64,000 nucleotides of DNA from Fibrobacter sp. UWB13 (GCF_900177805.1 NZ_FXAX01000001.1:186001-250000), one strand, 5' to 3'; shown: positions 1 through 9,353, numbered from the stretch's first letter. Notes: generated by a model not told the origin, from the sequence alone. Made by a program: numbers and translations.

Positions 1-2
1 AT

Positions 3-140
3 CGATTGCATTATTCTGTAAGTGAAAAGAACCATAAGGACAGGGATTTTTTCTATATGATAAATCCAAAATCCAAAAATAAAGTCCTGCGAAAGTACAT
101 TTCAGGTATGCCCGAAATTGAAGTAAAATTCAATAAATAA
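3..140 (+). CDS. C-terminal end of an unidentified protein (partial)
   Basis: An open frame enters from the left edge and stops with TAA at 138-140, giving about 45 residues ending in PEIEVKFNK. It is lysine-rich with no recognisable domain. The frame has no stop from the first base, which fits the tail of a gene that starts before the window. It could be chance, because the stretch is short and AT-rich. The following 120 bases to the WYL regulator show nothing recognisable. Confidence 0.4.
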   Translation, partial: RLHYSVSEKNHKDRDFFYMINPKSKNKVLRKYISGMPEIEVKFNK

Positions 141-262
141 CTGTCACGAGTATTGCTTCAACGATTCGCTTGGAGCTGTCGCTGAACAAATGATTTTGTT
201 TAAACTTTTTTTATACGTAAGAAATACTGCAGGATTCTAGTGTATTCGGTCTTTTACAAAAA

Positions 263-1300
263 TTACTCGCCGTAATTTTCAAGCAGGTATTTAGCGTAGT
301 CCCTGAGACTATTCCGCAGTGACGCTGGCTTTATGACGCGGGCGGCTGTCGTGTAAGATGTAATCCAGTTTACTAAGAGCTGGTTGACATCCGCTTTCAT
401 TGTCACCAAGATTTTGGCATTGCGCAATACTCGCATGTGCATGGATTGGTTGAACTTGTTTTCCATAAGGTAGTTGCGTACCCGCCATTCAAATTCGATT
501 TCGATATCTTCGAGATGCGGTTCCTGTTCGCTCATGAACGCAGCTCCCGATGCGACTTGTCTACGCAATTTGTCTATGACTTTTGGATTTTCGACAAACG
601 TTTCCTTTGAAAGCTTGACTTGGAGAATTCGGCGGAATTTTAGCGTGTAGGTGGCGCCCTTGACTTTTTCCGATTCGCAGGCCACATAAATTTCGTTTTG
701 ATAGACGATAATCATCAAGGGAATGCGCGTAGATTTTCTTTCGGACGTAGAAGGACCCATAAACGTCGTCGCGCCCATATAAAAAACATCTATTTTGCGG
801 TGCTCGTGAATTGCTTGTAGAATGATTCGCAGTTTTTCGCTGGAGTCTTCCTCGAAATCTGGCGGCGTACCCATGAACAAAATCTTCGAGTTGAGTTCGT
901 CACCGAGATGTCTGAGAGTTTTTTGTTCGCTGTTCGGCAGGCTTTTTTCGATACGCTCTAGGAGCTGTGTAATGGTTTCGCTTGTCGCTGGGTAAATATT
1001 CGCGATGCGCTTGAGGAACACGAAGTGGAGCATCGTGTTTTCGAAATTCGGGAACAGGAGCCTTTCTGCATTGCGGAGCGCCGAGGTGTAATACGACGTG
1101 CGTCCAACAGTATCGACGGCGATGTAGCGACCACCATCCATCTCCGAAAGGAATCGCATGTCGCGCTGCACATTGCGGCGTTCTTCTGCGGGTATGTTGA
1201 ACGATTCCATCAAATCGTTGATAGTGAATTTCTTTTCCGGGTTAGAAATCACTTTTGCAAAAAGTTGCACAGTCCGTTCGCCACGCGTCATGTCCGCCAT
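263..1300 (-). CDS. WYL-domain transcriptional regulator
   Basis: A 345-residue protein with an N-terminal helix-turn-helix (about residues 5-60, including TINDLMESFNIP and NVQRDMRFL). A central WYL-type sensor domain follows (about 150-225; IPLMIIVYQNEIYVAC), then a C-terminal WCX-like part. Such proteins are DNA-binding regulators whose WYL domain binds a nucleotide or nucleic-acid ligand. The ATG at 1300 is preceded by CAGGAG at good spacing. It stands alone; its upstream neighbour GH116 reads the same way but a terminator lies between them. The regulated target cannot be inferred. Confidence 0.85.
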   Translation of the reverse strand: MADMTRGERTVQLFAKVISNPEKKFTINDLMESFNIPAEERRNVQRDMRFLSEMDGGRYIAVDTVGRTSYYTSALRNAERLLFPNFENTMLHFVFLKRIANIYPATSETITQLLERIEKSLPNSEQKTLRHLGDELNSKILFMGTPPDFEEDSSEKLRIILQAIHEHRKIDVFYMGATTFMGPSTSERKSTRIPLMIIVYQNEIYVACESEKVKGATYTLKFRRILQVKLSKETFVENPKVIDKLRRQVASGAAFMSEQEPHLEDIEIEFEWRVRNYLMENKFNQSMHMRVLRNAKILVTMKADVNQLLVNWITSYTTAARVIKPASLRNSLRDYAKYLLENYGE

Positions 1301-1405
1301 AAAAACTCCTGAGGTTGTTCAATTCAAAATATAATCAAAATGGAAAGCTCAGGAGAATGTACATCCTGTGTGCGACAAATGCGGTCGCATGGGGGAGGGC
1401 AAAAA

Positions 1406-1435
1406 AACAGGTGCTCCGCTTGGAACACCTGTTTA
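1406..1435 (-). terminator. Rho-independent terminator after the GH116 gene
   Basis: The arms AACAGGTG and CACCTGTT form a strong stem, and on the minus strand it is followed by a run of seven T. It lies about 130 bases beyond the stop of the minus-strand GH116 gene and ahead of the WYL gene. Confidence 0.8.
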
Positions 1436-1461
1436 AAGTTTATGGATGCAAAAACGTAGCT

Positions 1462-1577
1462 TACAAGTAATTGCATTAATCCGTAAGAGAATAAGTCGCT
1501 AAGCGAACAATTCGCAGCCGAAGGCGAGGACCTGTGAGCGTGCGAGCTTATTCTCTGCAGCTTGCTTTTTACTTGTA
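1462..1577. repeat. Nested inverted repeat at the GH116 3' end
   Basis: Two nested perfect inverted pairs are visible. TACAAGTAA at 1462-1470 pairs with TTACTTGTA at 1569-1577, and AGAGAATAAG at 1486-1495 pairs with CTTATTCTCT at 1547-1556. The right outer arm is the last codons and stop of the GH116 gene, so the left arm repeats those codons in inverted orientation. This looks like an inverted-duplication scar or a long RNA hairpin upstream of the terminator. Confidence 0.6.
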
Positions 1578-4500
1578 GAGCAATGCGAACACCATACCCG
1601 GACGGAAGTACTTACCAGCGGTGTACTTCAATGCCGTGCTGTGGAGGAGCGTGAAGAGCTCGTTCACATCGACCTTATTGCTCTTGGCAATGGCGCCGAA
1701 AGCCTTCGTGAAGGCGGCGAGATTGCGCGGGAGCTTCGGGCTGATGCGGGAGTCGGCGAGGAGTGCGCCCTTCTTCAGGAGTTCCTTGAGCATCTTGTCG
1801 GCGGCAGTTGCGCTGAGGCCGAATTTTGCGACGAGTGCTTCCGGGTGGAGGCGGCAAGAACCGTTGAATCCTTCCGGTGCAGCGAACGGAACGCGTGCTT
1901 CGTCATAGAGGTTTCCGATCATGGAATCAGCGAGCACGGAGGCTTCCTTTTCCAAACCGTGGAACATCATGGCGGTCATGATGCTGTACTGAATACCAAT
2001 CCAAACGTCGTGAGCCTGGAAGTTGAATTCGTCGAGCGGAGAACCGTCCTTACGGACAAGGTTTGCAGCACCGATGAGCGGGCTGTTGGCCTTATAGTTC
2101 GTATTGAAAATTCTGAGCAAATTAGACTTTGCCTTTGCGCTGTCGGTAATCGGTTCGAGGTCGAGCAAGCGGAGGTAAGTGTCTGCAAGCATCGTATCGG
2201 CGAACACGTCGTCGCAGTCGTTGGCTATCTTTGCTTCCCAGCTCTTGGTGAAAGCTTCCTTGCACTGAGCCGTAATCCAAGCCTTCTTGAGGCCGCGGAG
2301 TTCGTTCTTGGAGAGGTCTTCGCCGTCCGGGATTTCGCCTGCGCAGAGCCATTCGTTGATGGCCTTCACGCCAGCGTTCGGATCTTCCGGGAGTTCGAGC
2401 GATACCTTCACGGCTTCGCGGAGTTCGGCATACTTTTCAACGTTCAAGTCCTTCATTTCCATCGGGGTCACGAAGAAGCGGAAATAGCCTTCGTTTTCGT
2501 CCCAGAGGGAATCCGTGAATTCCTTGTTGGCAGCTTCGGACTTGGCGTTCCACTTGGCTGCCTGATCGTTATCGCCGAGAAGCTCTGCAATCTTGGCTGC
2601 AGCGCGGAGGCCTGCAATCCAGAGGGAACCGCAGTAAACGGAGATGCCGTAGCTGCAGAGGTTGTCGAACGTGTCGTCAGTACCGTGCGTGAGCGGGAAG
2701 TTTTCGCCCGGGTTCACCATCTTTTCGAGGTATTCCATGGCGGCGTAAACGGCTTCCTTGCAATCGGCGAGGCACTGCATGTCCTTCGTCTTGTGGTAGT
2801 GACGGTAGACCATGAGCACGTATTTCGGAGCGAGGTCCTTCCATTCCTTAACGTTGTGCCAGTCGTAGGCATCCGGTTCGGCGTCGAAGGGGCTACCGAG
2901 ATCGTGGATCACTGCGCCACGCACTGCACGCGGGCCTTCGAGCTTCGGGTCCGGGAGGTCGGCGTAGGGGAGGTTCACAAATTCGTGGTGGCGGCGACGG
3001 TTTTCGTTCACGGCGAGGATTGCATCGCCAAAGCGCTTCATCACAACGCCATCGAGACGCGGCATGAGGGCGAGCAAGCTAAAGCTGCCGTAGAAGTAAA
3101 CGTCGAGAGAGTTGAAGAACGGATAGTCGGCACATTCGCGAACGAGGAAGCGGTCTTCCTTGTCCCACACGGTGGCTTCAGCGAGGAAGCTGAGCGTGTT
3201 GATGGCTAGGCTCTTGAATTCAGCCTGCTTGGCGGCAGTCTTGTAGAGCTTGGCAACCGGCTTCTTCGGAACAAGGTTTTCAAATGCCTTGAGGCGATCA
3301 TCGAAAGTCTTGTCGGCAGCGAGAGCTTCCGTAAGGAGGGCGACCACGCGGCCATATGCTTCCGGGTAGAATGCGGTGTATTTCTTCGCGGAGGTGAGCT
3401 TGTTCAGCTTGATTTCCGGGAAGTCGAGCACCATGTTGAACTGGAAACTGACCTTCTGCTTCGGCTTGAGCACGGCGGTAACGGCTATGGCGCCGGCAAT
3501 CGTTTCACGACCGCTGTAAACGTTCTTGACCCAGGAGCTTGCAACGCGACCGCTCTGGAGAGCAGCCTTCAAGACGGACTTGGCGTCGTCCTGGTAGAAC
3601 ATCGGCTTCACGGAAACGTTGAGGTTGTCCTTCTTGTTCCAAGCTACGCTCACGCCCATGCAACCGTTGAAGTCACTTTCGACGAGAGCCTTTTCGTTAT
3701 AAAATTCGATACCGCGAACAGAGCGGCCATCTTCGAGTTCCTTGTCGAACTGCACACCCTTCGGGAAACGTGCTGCCGGAACGAGCACAAAGCTAGAGTC
3801 CTGAACACCCTGGCGGTCCTTCTTGGCCATGTAGCCCGTGATGCTGTCCTGAATCTGGACAATCGTCACTTCGCGGGTTTCCTTGGTGTTGTTTTCGAGT
3901 GTAAAGACGGTGGCGTTCACCGGGAGGCTGGAGAGGCGTTCGTCGCCCGGAGTCACGTAGCTGGACTGCGTCTTGGTGATGGCGACACCCTTGCCTTCGT
4001 AAACGGTTTCGCTGACCGGATAGAGGGCGGTGTACTTCATCTTGGCGGCGTCGTAGCCCGGCTGGCCGAGGAATTCGCTGTCGTTTGCCCAAGCGGCGGT
4101 GAGGGCGCCTTCGCGGGCTGCCTTTTCGCCAACCATGCCGTCGAAAAAGTCTATGAGCACGGCGCGGTTGATGGCGGCAGAGTCCTTGCCTGCGGCGATC
4201 AAAGCCTGGGTGCGGTCGCTGAACTGGATGTGCCAGCGTTCAAAAGCGGCCTTGTTCGTTTCGAAGAAAGTCTTGTCGGCGAGAACCTTGTTGAGCTTGG
4301 CTTCGGCCTTCTTCTGGTCCTTCATGTCGGCGTCGCCGAAAACGCGTGCGCCATTAGCATCGAGGAGTGGGAAGTTGTTGTTGTAGATGCCGAATGCGGC
4401 GAAGTTGCCAATCACAAGCGCAGCCTTTGCGCTGAGGACGGCTTCCTTGAAGAAGAAGTTGTTGAAGCGGAGGTCAGAAGCCTTTTCGGTGCGAACCTGG

Positions 4501-4712
4501 ACGCCCGGCATCACGTTCATCACGGGAGTCGTGCCTGCTGGCGTTGCGGTAAACGTAGAACCGATACCGCCCACGGCAATACCCGTGGTGGAAGGAGTTG
4601 TAGAAAGCGGGGTGTACCACGGCTGAATGAATTCCACAGCGAGACCCGGGGTCATCAGCTTCTGGACGGAGCCGGACATTTTTGCACCGGCAAGATATTC
4701 TTTAATGCTCAT
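1569..4712 (-). CDS. GH116-like glycoside hydrolase (beta-glucosidase / GBA2 family)
   Basis: A 1047-residue protein without signal peptide, so predicted cytoplasmic. The N-terminal half is a beta-rich domain like the GBA2 N-terminal domain (GGIGSTF near residue 50). The C-terminal half is an (alpha/alpha)6-type domain with family-like segments THGTDDTFDNL, YCGSLWIAGLRAA, DDVFADTMLADTYLRLLDL and HDVWIGIQYSIM. An Asp matching the GH116 acid/base is present in FADTM. The Glu expected just before the NTYD-like motif is not obvious. A roughly 90-residue C-terminal extension follows. It probably cleaves beta-glucosides such as imported cello-oligosaccharides, but the activity is uncertain. It is transcribed alone, with a terminator downstream. 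Confidence 0.7.
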   Translation of the reverse strand: MSIKEYLAGAKMSGSVQKLMTPGLAVEFIQPWYTPLSTTPSTTGIAVGGIGSTFTATPAGTTPVMNVMPGVQVRTEKASDLRFNNFFFKEAVLSAKAALVIGNFAAFGIYNNNFPLLDANGARVFGDADMKDQKKAEAKLNKVLADKTFFETNKAAFERWHIQFSDRTQALIAAGKDSAAINRAVLIDFFDGMVGEKAAREGALTAAWANDSEFLGQPGYDAAKMKYTALYPVSETVYEGKGVAITKTQSSYVTPGDERLSSLPVNATVFTLENNTKETREVTIVQIQDSITGYMAKKDRQGVQDSSFVLVPAARFPKGVQFDKELEDGRSVRGIEFYNEKALVESDFNGCMGVSVAWNKKDNLNVSVKPMFYQDDAKSVLKAALQSGRVASSWVKNVYSGRETIAGAIAVTAVLKPKQKVSFQFNMVLDFPEIKLNKLTSAKKYTAFYPEAYGRVVALLTEALAADKTFDDRLKAFENLVPKKPVAKLYKTAAKQAEFKSLAINTLSFLAEATVWDKEDRFLVRECADYPFFNSLDVYFYGSFSLLALMPRLDGVVMKRFGDAILAVNENRRRHHEFVNLPYADLPDPKLEGPRAVRGAVIHDLGSPFDAEPDAYDWHNVKEWKDLAPKYVLMVYRHYHKTKDMQCLADCKEAVYAAMEYLEKMVNPGENFPLTHGTDDTFDNLCSYGISVYCGSLWIAGLRAAAKIAELLGDNDQAAKWNAKSEAANKEFTDSLWDENEGYFRFFVTPMEMKDLNVEKYAELREAVKVSLELPEDPNAGVKAINEWLCAGEIPDGEDLSKNELRGLKKAWITAQCKEAFTKSWEAKIANDCDDVFADTMLADTYLRLLDLEPITDSAKAKSNLLRIFNTNYKANSPLIGAANLVRKDGSPLDEFNFQAHDVWIGIQYSIMTAMMFHGLEKEASVLADSMIGNLYDEARVPFAAPEGFNGSCRLHPEALVAKFGLSATAADKMLKELLKKGALLADSRISPKLPRNLAAFTKAFGAIAKSNKVDVNELFTLLHSTALKYTAGKYFRPGMVFALLYK

Positions 4713-4763
4713 AATGAGGTCCGATATTTAAAGGTTTATACGGGTGGAAAGATAGTAAATGAG

Positions 4764-4798
4764 TAGACGGTAGGAAGTAGGCAGTAGGCTGTAGACGG
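4764..4798. repeat. Heptamer tract (TAGNNNG)5
   Basis: Five contiguous 7-base units, TAGACGG TAGGAAG and three more, all starting TAG and ending G. It lies between the start of the GH116 gene and the small membrane-protein gene. It is the GC-rich version of the period-7 family seen at several other gene borders in the window. Confidence 0.75.
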
Positions 4799-4809
4799 TG
4801 GGCTGAATT

Positions 4810-4858
4810 GTCATCCTGAGCGAAGGGCGTAGCCCGAAGTCGAAGGATCTAGTAAAGT
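4810..4858. repeat. Dispersed intergenic repeat (TCATCCTGAGCGAAGG type)
   Basis: Contains TCATCCTGAGCGAAGG followed by CGAAGGATCTAGTAAAGTCT. The end GGATC-AGTAAAGTCTAG recurs near 24950, and the core recurs in other gaps of the window. No coding potential is visible. Confidence 0.6.
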
Positions 4859-4915
4859 CTTGTATTTTGCAGTCTTTTTACATGAAACGTTTTTGATTTG
4901 AATTATCTTTAGGGT

Positions 4916-5116
4916 ATGACTAAGTTGATTGCACATATGCTCCCCGGCGTTTTCCTCATCGTCGTGTTTTCCCTGTTGAAAGCTTACGTTATCCCAGCCC
5001 ACGTGACTTTTGAATCGTGGTTTGTTTACGTCAATTTTTTAGTCTGGGTTGTCTGCATAACGGTCCCGTGCGTCATCTATTATCTCCGCACCCCGCCCGG
5101 AATCGACCACAAATAG
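4916..5116 (+). CDS. Small two-helix membrane protein, unknown function
   Basis: A 66-residue protein with two hydrophobic segments (about 5-24 and 35-57) separated by a short polar loop, ending in a soluble tail RTPPGIDHK. No family is recognised. It begins with ATG 8 bases after a TTTAGGGT run and ends 13 bases before purN, in the same direction, so it is probably co-transcribed with purN-rnhB. The length and hydrophobic pattern support a real inner-membrane protein. The reading frame on the other strand here is a shadow. Confidence 0.6.
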   Translation: MTKLIAHMLPGVFLIVVFSLLKAYVIPAHVTFESWFVYVNFLVWVVCITVPCVIYYLRTPPGIDHK

Positions 5117-5129
5117 TTATATTTGGCCC

Positions 5130-5720
5130 ATGTTTAAAATTGGCGTCATGGCTTCCGGCGGTGGAAGCAACTTCAAAGCGATTATTGATCACATTGGTTC
5201 GGGTGACCTCGAAGCCCAGTGCAAGTTTTTGATTACGAACAACGCAGGTTGTGGTGCTGTGCATCATGCCGAGGAATACGGAATTCCTGTTTACCACATT
5301 TCGGGTAAGACTCATCCGGATCAGGCTGCATACGAAGCAGCCATGCTTGAAGTTCTCGACAAGTACGATGTGGACCTTTTGATTTTGGCGGGTTATATGA
5401 AGGCGCTCCCGCTTTGCATGCTCCAGCGTATGCCGGACCGCATTTTGAACATTCACCCGTCGCTGTTGCCGAAGTTTGGCGGTAAAGGTTTCTTTGGACA
5501 TCACGTTCATGAGGCTGTGCTTGCTGCGCATGAAACGGAATCTGGCCCGACGGTGCATCTTGTGAGTGAAGAAATTGACCGCGGTCGCGTCTTGGCGCAG
5601 ACCAAAGTTCCTGTGATGCCTGACGATACGCCCGACACGCTTGCCGCCCGCGTCCTCGTGCAAGAACACGCTTTGTACTGGAAGACTATTAAGGAATACG
5701 CGGCCTCGCTGGGTCTATGA
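5130..5720 (+). CDS. purN: Phosphoribosylglycinamide formyltransferase
   Basis: PurN transfers the formyl group of 10-formyl-tetrahydrofolate to GAR, the third step of de novo purine synthesis, in the cytoplasm. At 196 residues the length is typical. GGGSNFKAI at about 8-16 is the phosphate-binding loop. NIHPSLLP carries the catalytic Asn-His, and SEEIDRGRVLAQ carries the catalytic Asp. The last four bases overlap the start of rnhB (ATGA), so the two are translationally coupled. purF is 17 kb away, so purine genes are scattered here. Confidence 0.95.
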   Translation: MFKIGVMASGGGSNFKAIIDHIGSGDLEAQCKFLITNNAGCGAVHHAEEYGIPVYHISGKTHPDQAAYEAAMLEVLDKYDVDLLILAGYMKALPLCMLQRMPDRILNIHPSLLPKFGGKGFFGHHVHEAVLAAHETESGPTVHLVSEEIDRGRVLAQTKVPVMPDDTPDTLAARVLVQEHALYWKTIKEYAASLGL

Positions 5721-6520
5721 AATTTAAACTGCCCGCATTTTTGGAAAACATTGAATCCCCGGTAGAAGGGGAGGTGGCGCTGCGCAAGTTCGCGGCTAAT
5801 CCTCTCGCATTTGGTGGTGACTTGGATTTGTTTTCTGCGGGTGCGAATGGCGCACATTCTGAAAGTGCTGCGGAAAATTCCGCAATTGTCGTGGGCATTG
5901 ACGAAGTCGGGCGTGGACCGCTTGCGGGTCCTGTTGTTGCTTGTGCTGCGGTGCTCAAGTCGCCTGATGCGCTTCTGACGTTGAACGATTCCAAAAAGCT
6001 TTCTCGCCCTAAGCGCGAAGCGATGTTTGATGCGGTTAAGGACGCCTGTGCATGCTATGCGATTGCAAGTGCTAGCGTCGAAGAAATTGACGAAATCAAC
6101 ATTCTTGAAGCGGACTTCTTGGCGATGCGCCGTGCCTTGCAAGCGCTTGGGTTCCCGGGCTTGAACGAAACTGCCCCCGAAATCCCCATCGAAGTCAAAG
6201 GCTCTTTCGCCGAAGTGTTGGGAACGCCATCTTGTCCTAAAATCCTCATTGCAGTTGATGGTAATCTCAAAATTGACAAGATGCCGCAGAACATCCAGAT
6301 GCCTATTGTTAAAGGCGATGGCCGCATTGCAAGTATCTCGGCTGCGTCAATCCTCGCGAAAGTCTTCCGTGATCGCTATATGGATAAATTAGAAGAACTT
6401 TATCCGGGTTATGGTTTTGACAAGCATGCCGGTTACGGCACTAAGGCTCACCTTGATGCCATCCGCCGTCAAGGCTTCACGCCGGCCCACCGCAAAAGCT
6501 TCCACCCAAAAAGCTTGTAA
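5717..6520 (+). CDS. rnhB: Ribonuclease HII
   Basis: RNase HII cuts the RNA strand of RNA/DNA hybrids and removes misincorporated ribonucleotides. The catalytic block VGIDEVGRGPLAGP lies at about residues 54-67, and the C-terminal block GYGTKAHLDAI-RQGFTPAHRKSF is present. At 267 residues it is longer than usual (about 200): there is an N-terminal extension of about 50 residues, and an insertion near 145-170 (ETAPEIPIEVKG to TPSCPK) before the LIAVDGN strand. It is coupled to purN by a 4-base overlap and followed by a terminator. Confidence 0.93.
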   Translation: MKFKLPAFLENIESPVEGEVALRKFAANPLAFGGDLDLFSAGANGAHSESAAENSAIVVGIDEVGRGPLAGPVVACAAVLKSPDALLTLNDSKKLSRPKREAMFDAVKDACACYAIASASVEEIDEINILEADFLAMRRALQALGFPGLNETAPEIPIEVKGSFAEVLGTPSCPKILIAVDGNLKIDKMPQNIQMPIVKGDGRIASISAASILAKVFRDRYMDKLEELYPGYGFDKHAGYGTKAHLDAIRRQGFTPAHRKSFHPKSL

Positions 6521-6531
6521 CAACTTTTAAC

Positions 6532-6558
6532 TCGCGCTTTCTCGGCGCGCTTTTTTTT
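6532..6558 (+). terminator. Terminator of purN-rnhB
   Basis: CGCGC and GCGCG pair around a 7-base loop and are followed by a run of eight T, just after the rnhB stop. Confidence 0.7.
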
Positions 6559-6586
6559 GCTGTTCGTGCGTTTTTGCAAACAAAAA

Positions 6587-6621
6587 GAAAAGAGACTCAG
6601 CTTTCGCCAAGTCTCTTTTTC
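6587..6621 (-). terminator. Terminator of the tRNA-Arg gene
   Basis: AAAGAGACT and AGTCTCTTT form a 9-base stem. On the minus strand it directly follows the tRNA 3' end and is followed by a T-rich run. The hairpin is symmetrical and could also work on the plus strand. Confidence 0.7.
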
Positions 6622-6695
<74 letters not shown>

Positions 6696-6953
6696 GTTTT
6701 GTTTTTGTTGTCTTCTCTCGTCGACGGGCACAAATATAGAATAATCGAGATTTATGTCAAGGGTAAAAGGCAAAAAAAATGATTTTTTTTGAAAAAAGTT
6801 TCGAAAGTTCTGTTTTTGGCCATTATAACGGTCTTTTTGACTATTTGTACGTCTGAATTACCCCCATTTAACCCCTAATTACGTTCCCGTATAATTGAAT
6901 AGATTGCCTCGTTTAGCTATTTTTGTCCCCAAACTTTTTTAGTGTGACTTAAA

Positions 6954-9344
6954 ATGGATAAGTTCAAATCATTCATGAAGATTTTAGGCGCGGCCATTGT
7001 CAAATATGGTTCGATCGTTTGGCAGAAAATTTGGAGCTTGGTAAAGATTGCGTTTGCCAACAAGATTTTCCGCTGGTTCTTTATATTTATGTGCCCGATT
7101 TTCGTGGCGTTTATCGCTGCGCTAGTCGTCTATATCCATTACTCGCCGGAACTGCCGTCGCTTTCGCAGCTCGAGCAGATCAATCCGCGACTCGTGACGA
7201 ACATTTACGACAAGGATGGTCAAATTGCGCATGAATACTTCGTGGAACGCCGCGAATGGACATCCATTGACTCAATCCCTGTGAATGCGATTCATGCGGT
7301 GATGGCGACCGAAGACCGAGCTTTCTACAAGCACTGGGGCATGAACGTTTGGGCTATTCCGTCTGCGCTTCTTGAAAGTGCCATCTCGGGCAACAAGCTC
7401 CGCGGTGCATCGACTTTGACGCAGCAGCTCACCAAGCTCTTGTTCCTCACGCCGGAACGCTCGCTTTCTCGTAAGATCAAGGAAATGATGACGGCTATCC
7501 GCATTGAACAGACTTACACGAAGGAAGAAATTCTCGAATTCTACATGAACGAAGTTTACCTTGCTGGCGGTAACTACGGTTTCCAGGCGGCAGGCAAGTA
7601 CTATTTCGGCAAGCCTCTCGATAGCCTTTCTATCCCGGAATACGCTGTGCTCGCTGGTATGTTGCAGCGCCCTGAAACGTACCGTCCGGACCGTCATCCG
7701 AAGGCTTCCAAGCGCCGTCGTAATACGGTGCTCTATGCGATGCGCGATGCAGGCTATATCACGAACGAAGAATATCGCAAGTATATCGAAGAACCGATTG
7801 TGCTTGCCAAGAAAGAAGACGTGACTGGAACGGGCTTGTATTTCTTCGAAGAAATACGCAAGTACATGGAAAAGAAGTACGGTGAAAATTCGCTCTATGC
7901 CGATGGCGTGTCCGTCTATAGTACGATTGATCCGGAAATCCAGGCGTTCCTTGACAGTGTCGCCTATGCACAGGTTGAACGTGTCCGTCGCCGCATCAAG
8001 TATCGCGCTACTCGCAGACTCCAGCTCACTAAGAAGTACGACATGCCAGAAGACAGCGTTGTTGCGCACTTCGATAGCGTCTATACGCTTTTCAAGAAGG
8101 AATACCTTTCTGCTGATACGGTCCGCAACAAGCGTGGCCAGTTTGCTCGCTTCCCGGACAGTATCCGTTACCATCACGCCGAAGTGGCTGCAATTATTAT
8201 TGAAAATGAAACCGGTGCTATCCGCGCTATGGTGGGTGGTAGTGACTTCAACAAGTCCAAGTGGAACCGTGCTGTGCAGTCCTTGCGCCAGCCGGGTTCT
8301 TCGTTCAAGCCGATTGTCTATTCGACCGCCATGGACAATGGTGCAAGCCCCTGCGACTCTGTGAACGACCAACCGGTGACGATTCCGGATCCGGATGACA
8401 AGAACCCGAACAAGGTTTGGCGCCCGGGTAACTTCGAACATGACTTCGAAGGCATGATGACGCTCCGTCGTGCTTTGTACAAGTCCAAGAACCTTCCTGC
8501 TATTTTGACCGGTATGAAATACGGTCTCAGCAACGTGGTGAACTACGCTCGCAAGTTCGGCATCAAGCGCGCTCCGTTGCAGGCGGTCCCGAGCTTGGCT
8601 CTCGGTTCCGTGGGTGCAACGCTTATGGAAATGACGTCTGCTTACACGGTGTTCCCGAACGGTGGTAACCGCATCGAGCCGTACATGATTGAATCCATCG
8701 TGGACCGCAATGGTGAAGTGGTGGAGAAGAATTCCAAGGTCGAACACGAAGTCTTGCGCCCGGCATCGGCTTACTTGATGGTCGATATGCTCAAGGACGT
8801 GAACGTTCGCGGTACGGCTGGCCGTGTGTGGGCTTCTGGTTTCCGCCACCCGAGCGGTGGTAAGACGGGAACGACGAACGATTACACGGATACGTGGTAC
8901 ATCGGTTTCACGAAGCAGTACACGATGGGTGTGTGGGTAGGTTCCGATACGCCGGGGACCATGGGTGCCGGTCATACGGGTACCGAAGACGCTCTCCCGA
9001 TCTGGATGGCGACGATGGCTAAGCTGCACAAGGATTTGCCGAAGCTTCCGTTCCCGGTTCCGCCTGGCGTGATTAGCCGTGGCATCTGCAACCACACGGG
9101 TCTTATTGCTGGCGAGTTCTGCTCTGAAAAGACTTACTGCCTCTACACGGCGGGCTACGGCCCGACGGAACGTTGCGATGGCAACCATTTCTCGTCGCAG
9201 ACAAAGTCTGCTGATAACGCAACGTTGTTCAGCAACAAGAGCGTTGTCGAGAACAACCGCTACGAAGCCCCGCAGCCCAAGAAGAAAGGCAAGGGCAAGG
9301 ACGCCGCTCCGCCGCCTAAGCGCAATACGAGAAAGATGTTCTAA
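6954..9344 (+). CDS. mrcA: Bifunctional penicillin-binding protein 1A
   Basis: A class A PBP of 796 residues that polymerises glycan strands and cross-links peptides in the periplasm. One membrane anchor lies at about 38-60. The GT51 glycosyltransferase domain shows ATEDRAFYKHWG with the catalytic Glu, and GASTLTQQLTK. The transpeptidase domain shows SSFK (nucleophile Ser), SKN and KTGT. The C-terminal tail is basic and rich in Pro and Lys. It is transcribed alone from an AT-rich 258-base upstream region in which I see no other feature. A heptamer tract and a hairpin terminator follow. Confidence 0.95.
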   Translation: MDKFKSFMKILGAAIVKYGSIVWQKIWSLVKIAFANKIFRWFFIFMCPIFVAFIAALVVYIHYSPELPSLSQLEQINPRLVTNIYDKDGQIAHEYFVERREWTSIDSIPVNAIHAVMATEDRAFYKHWGMNVWAIPSALLESAISGNKLRGASTLTQQLTKLLFLTPERSLSRKIKEMMTAIRIEQTYTKEEILEFYMNEVYLAGGNYGFQAAGKYYFGKPLDSLSIPEYAVLAGMLQRPETYRPDRHPKASKRRRNTVLYAMRDAGYITNEEYRKYIEEPIVLAKKEDVTGTGLYFFEEIRKYMEKKYGENSLYADGVSVYSTIDPEIQAFLDSVAYAQVERVRRRIKYRATRRLQLTKKYDMPEDSVVAHFDSVYTLFKKEYLSADTVRNKRGQFARFPDSIRYHHAEVAAIIIENETGAIRAMVGGSDFNKSKWNRAVQSLRQPGSSFKPIVYSTAMDNGASPCDSVNDQPVTIPDPDDKNPNKVWRPGNFEHDFEGMMTLRRALYKSKNLPAILTGMKYGLSNVVNYARKFGIKRAPLQAVPSLALGSVGATLMEMTSAYTVFPNGGNRIEPYMIESIVDRNGEVVEKNSKVEHEVLRPASAYLMVDMLKDVNVRGTAGRVWASGFRHPSGGKTGTTNDYTDTWYIGFTKQYTMGVWVGSDTPGTMGAGHTGTEDALPIWMATMAKLHKDLPKLPFPVPPGVISRGICNHTGLIAGEFCSEKTYCLYTAGYGPTERCDGNHFSSQTKSADNATLFSNKSVVENNRYEAPQPKKKGKGKDAAPPPKRNTRKMF

Positions 9345-9353
9345 TGATGGTTT

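Noticed and set aside
1641-3209. Long open frame opposite GH116 (522 codons)
   Set aside because: It lies antisense to a convincing gene, has no recognisable domain and reflects codon bias of the opposite strand.
7272-9188. Long open frame antisense to the PBP1A gene
   Set aside because: Composition rich in Arg, His and Val and no family match. The plus-strand frame has all PBP1A motifs.
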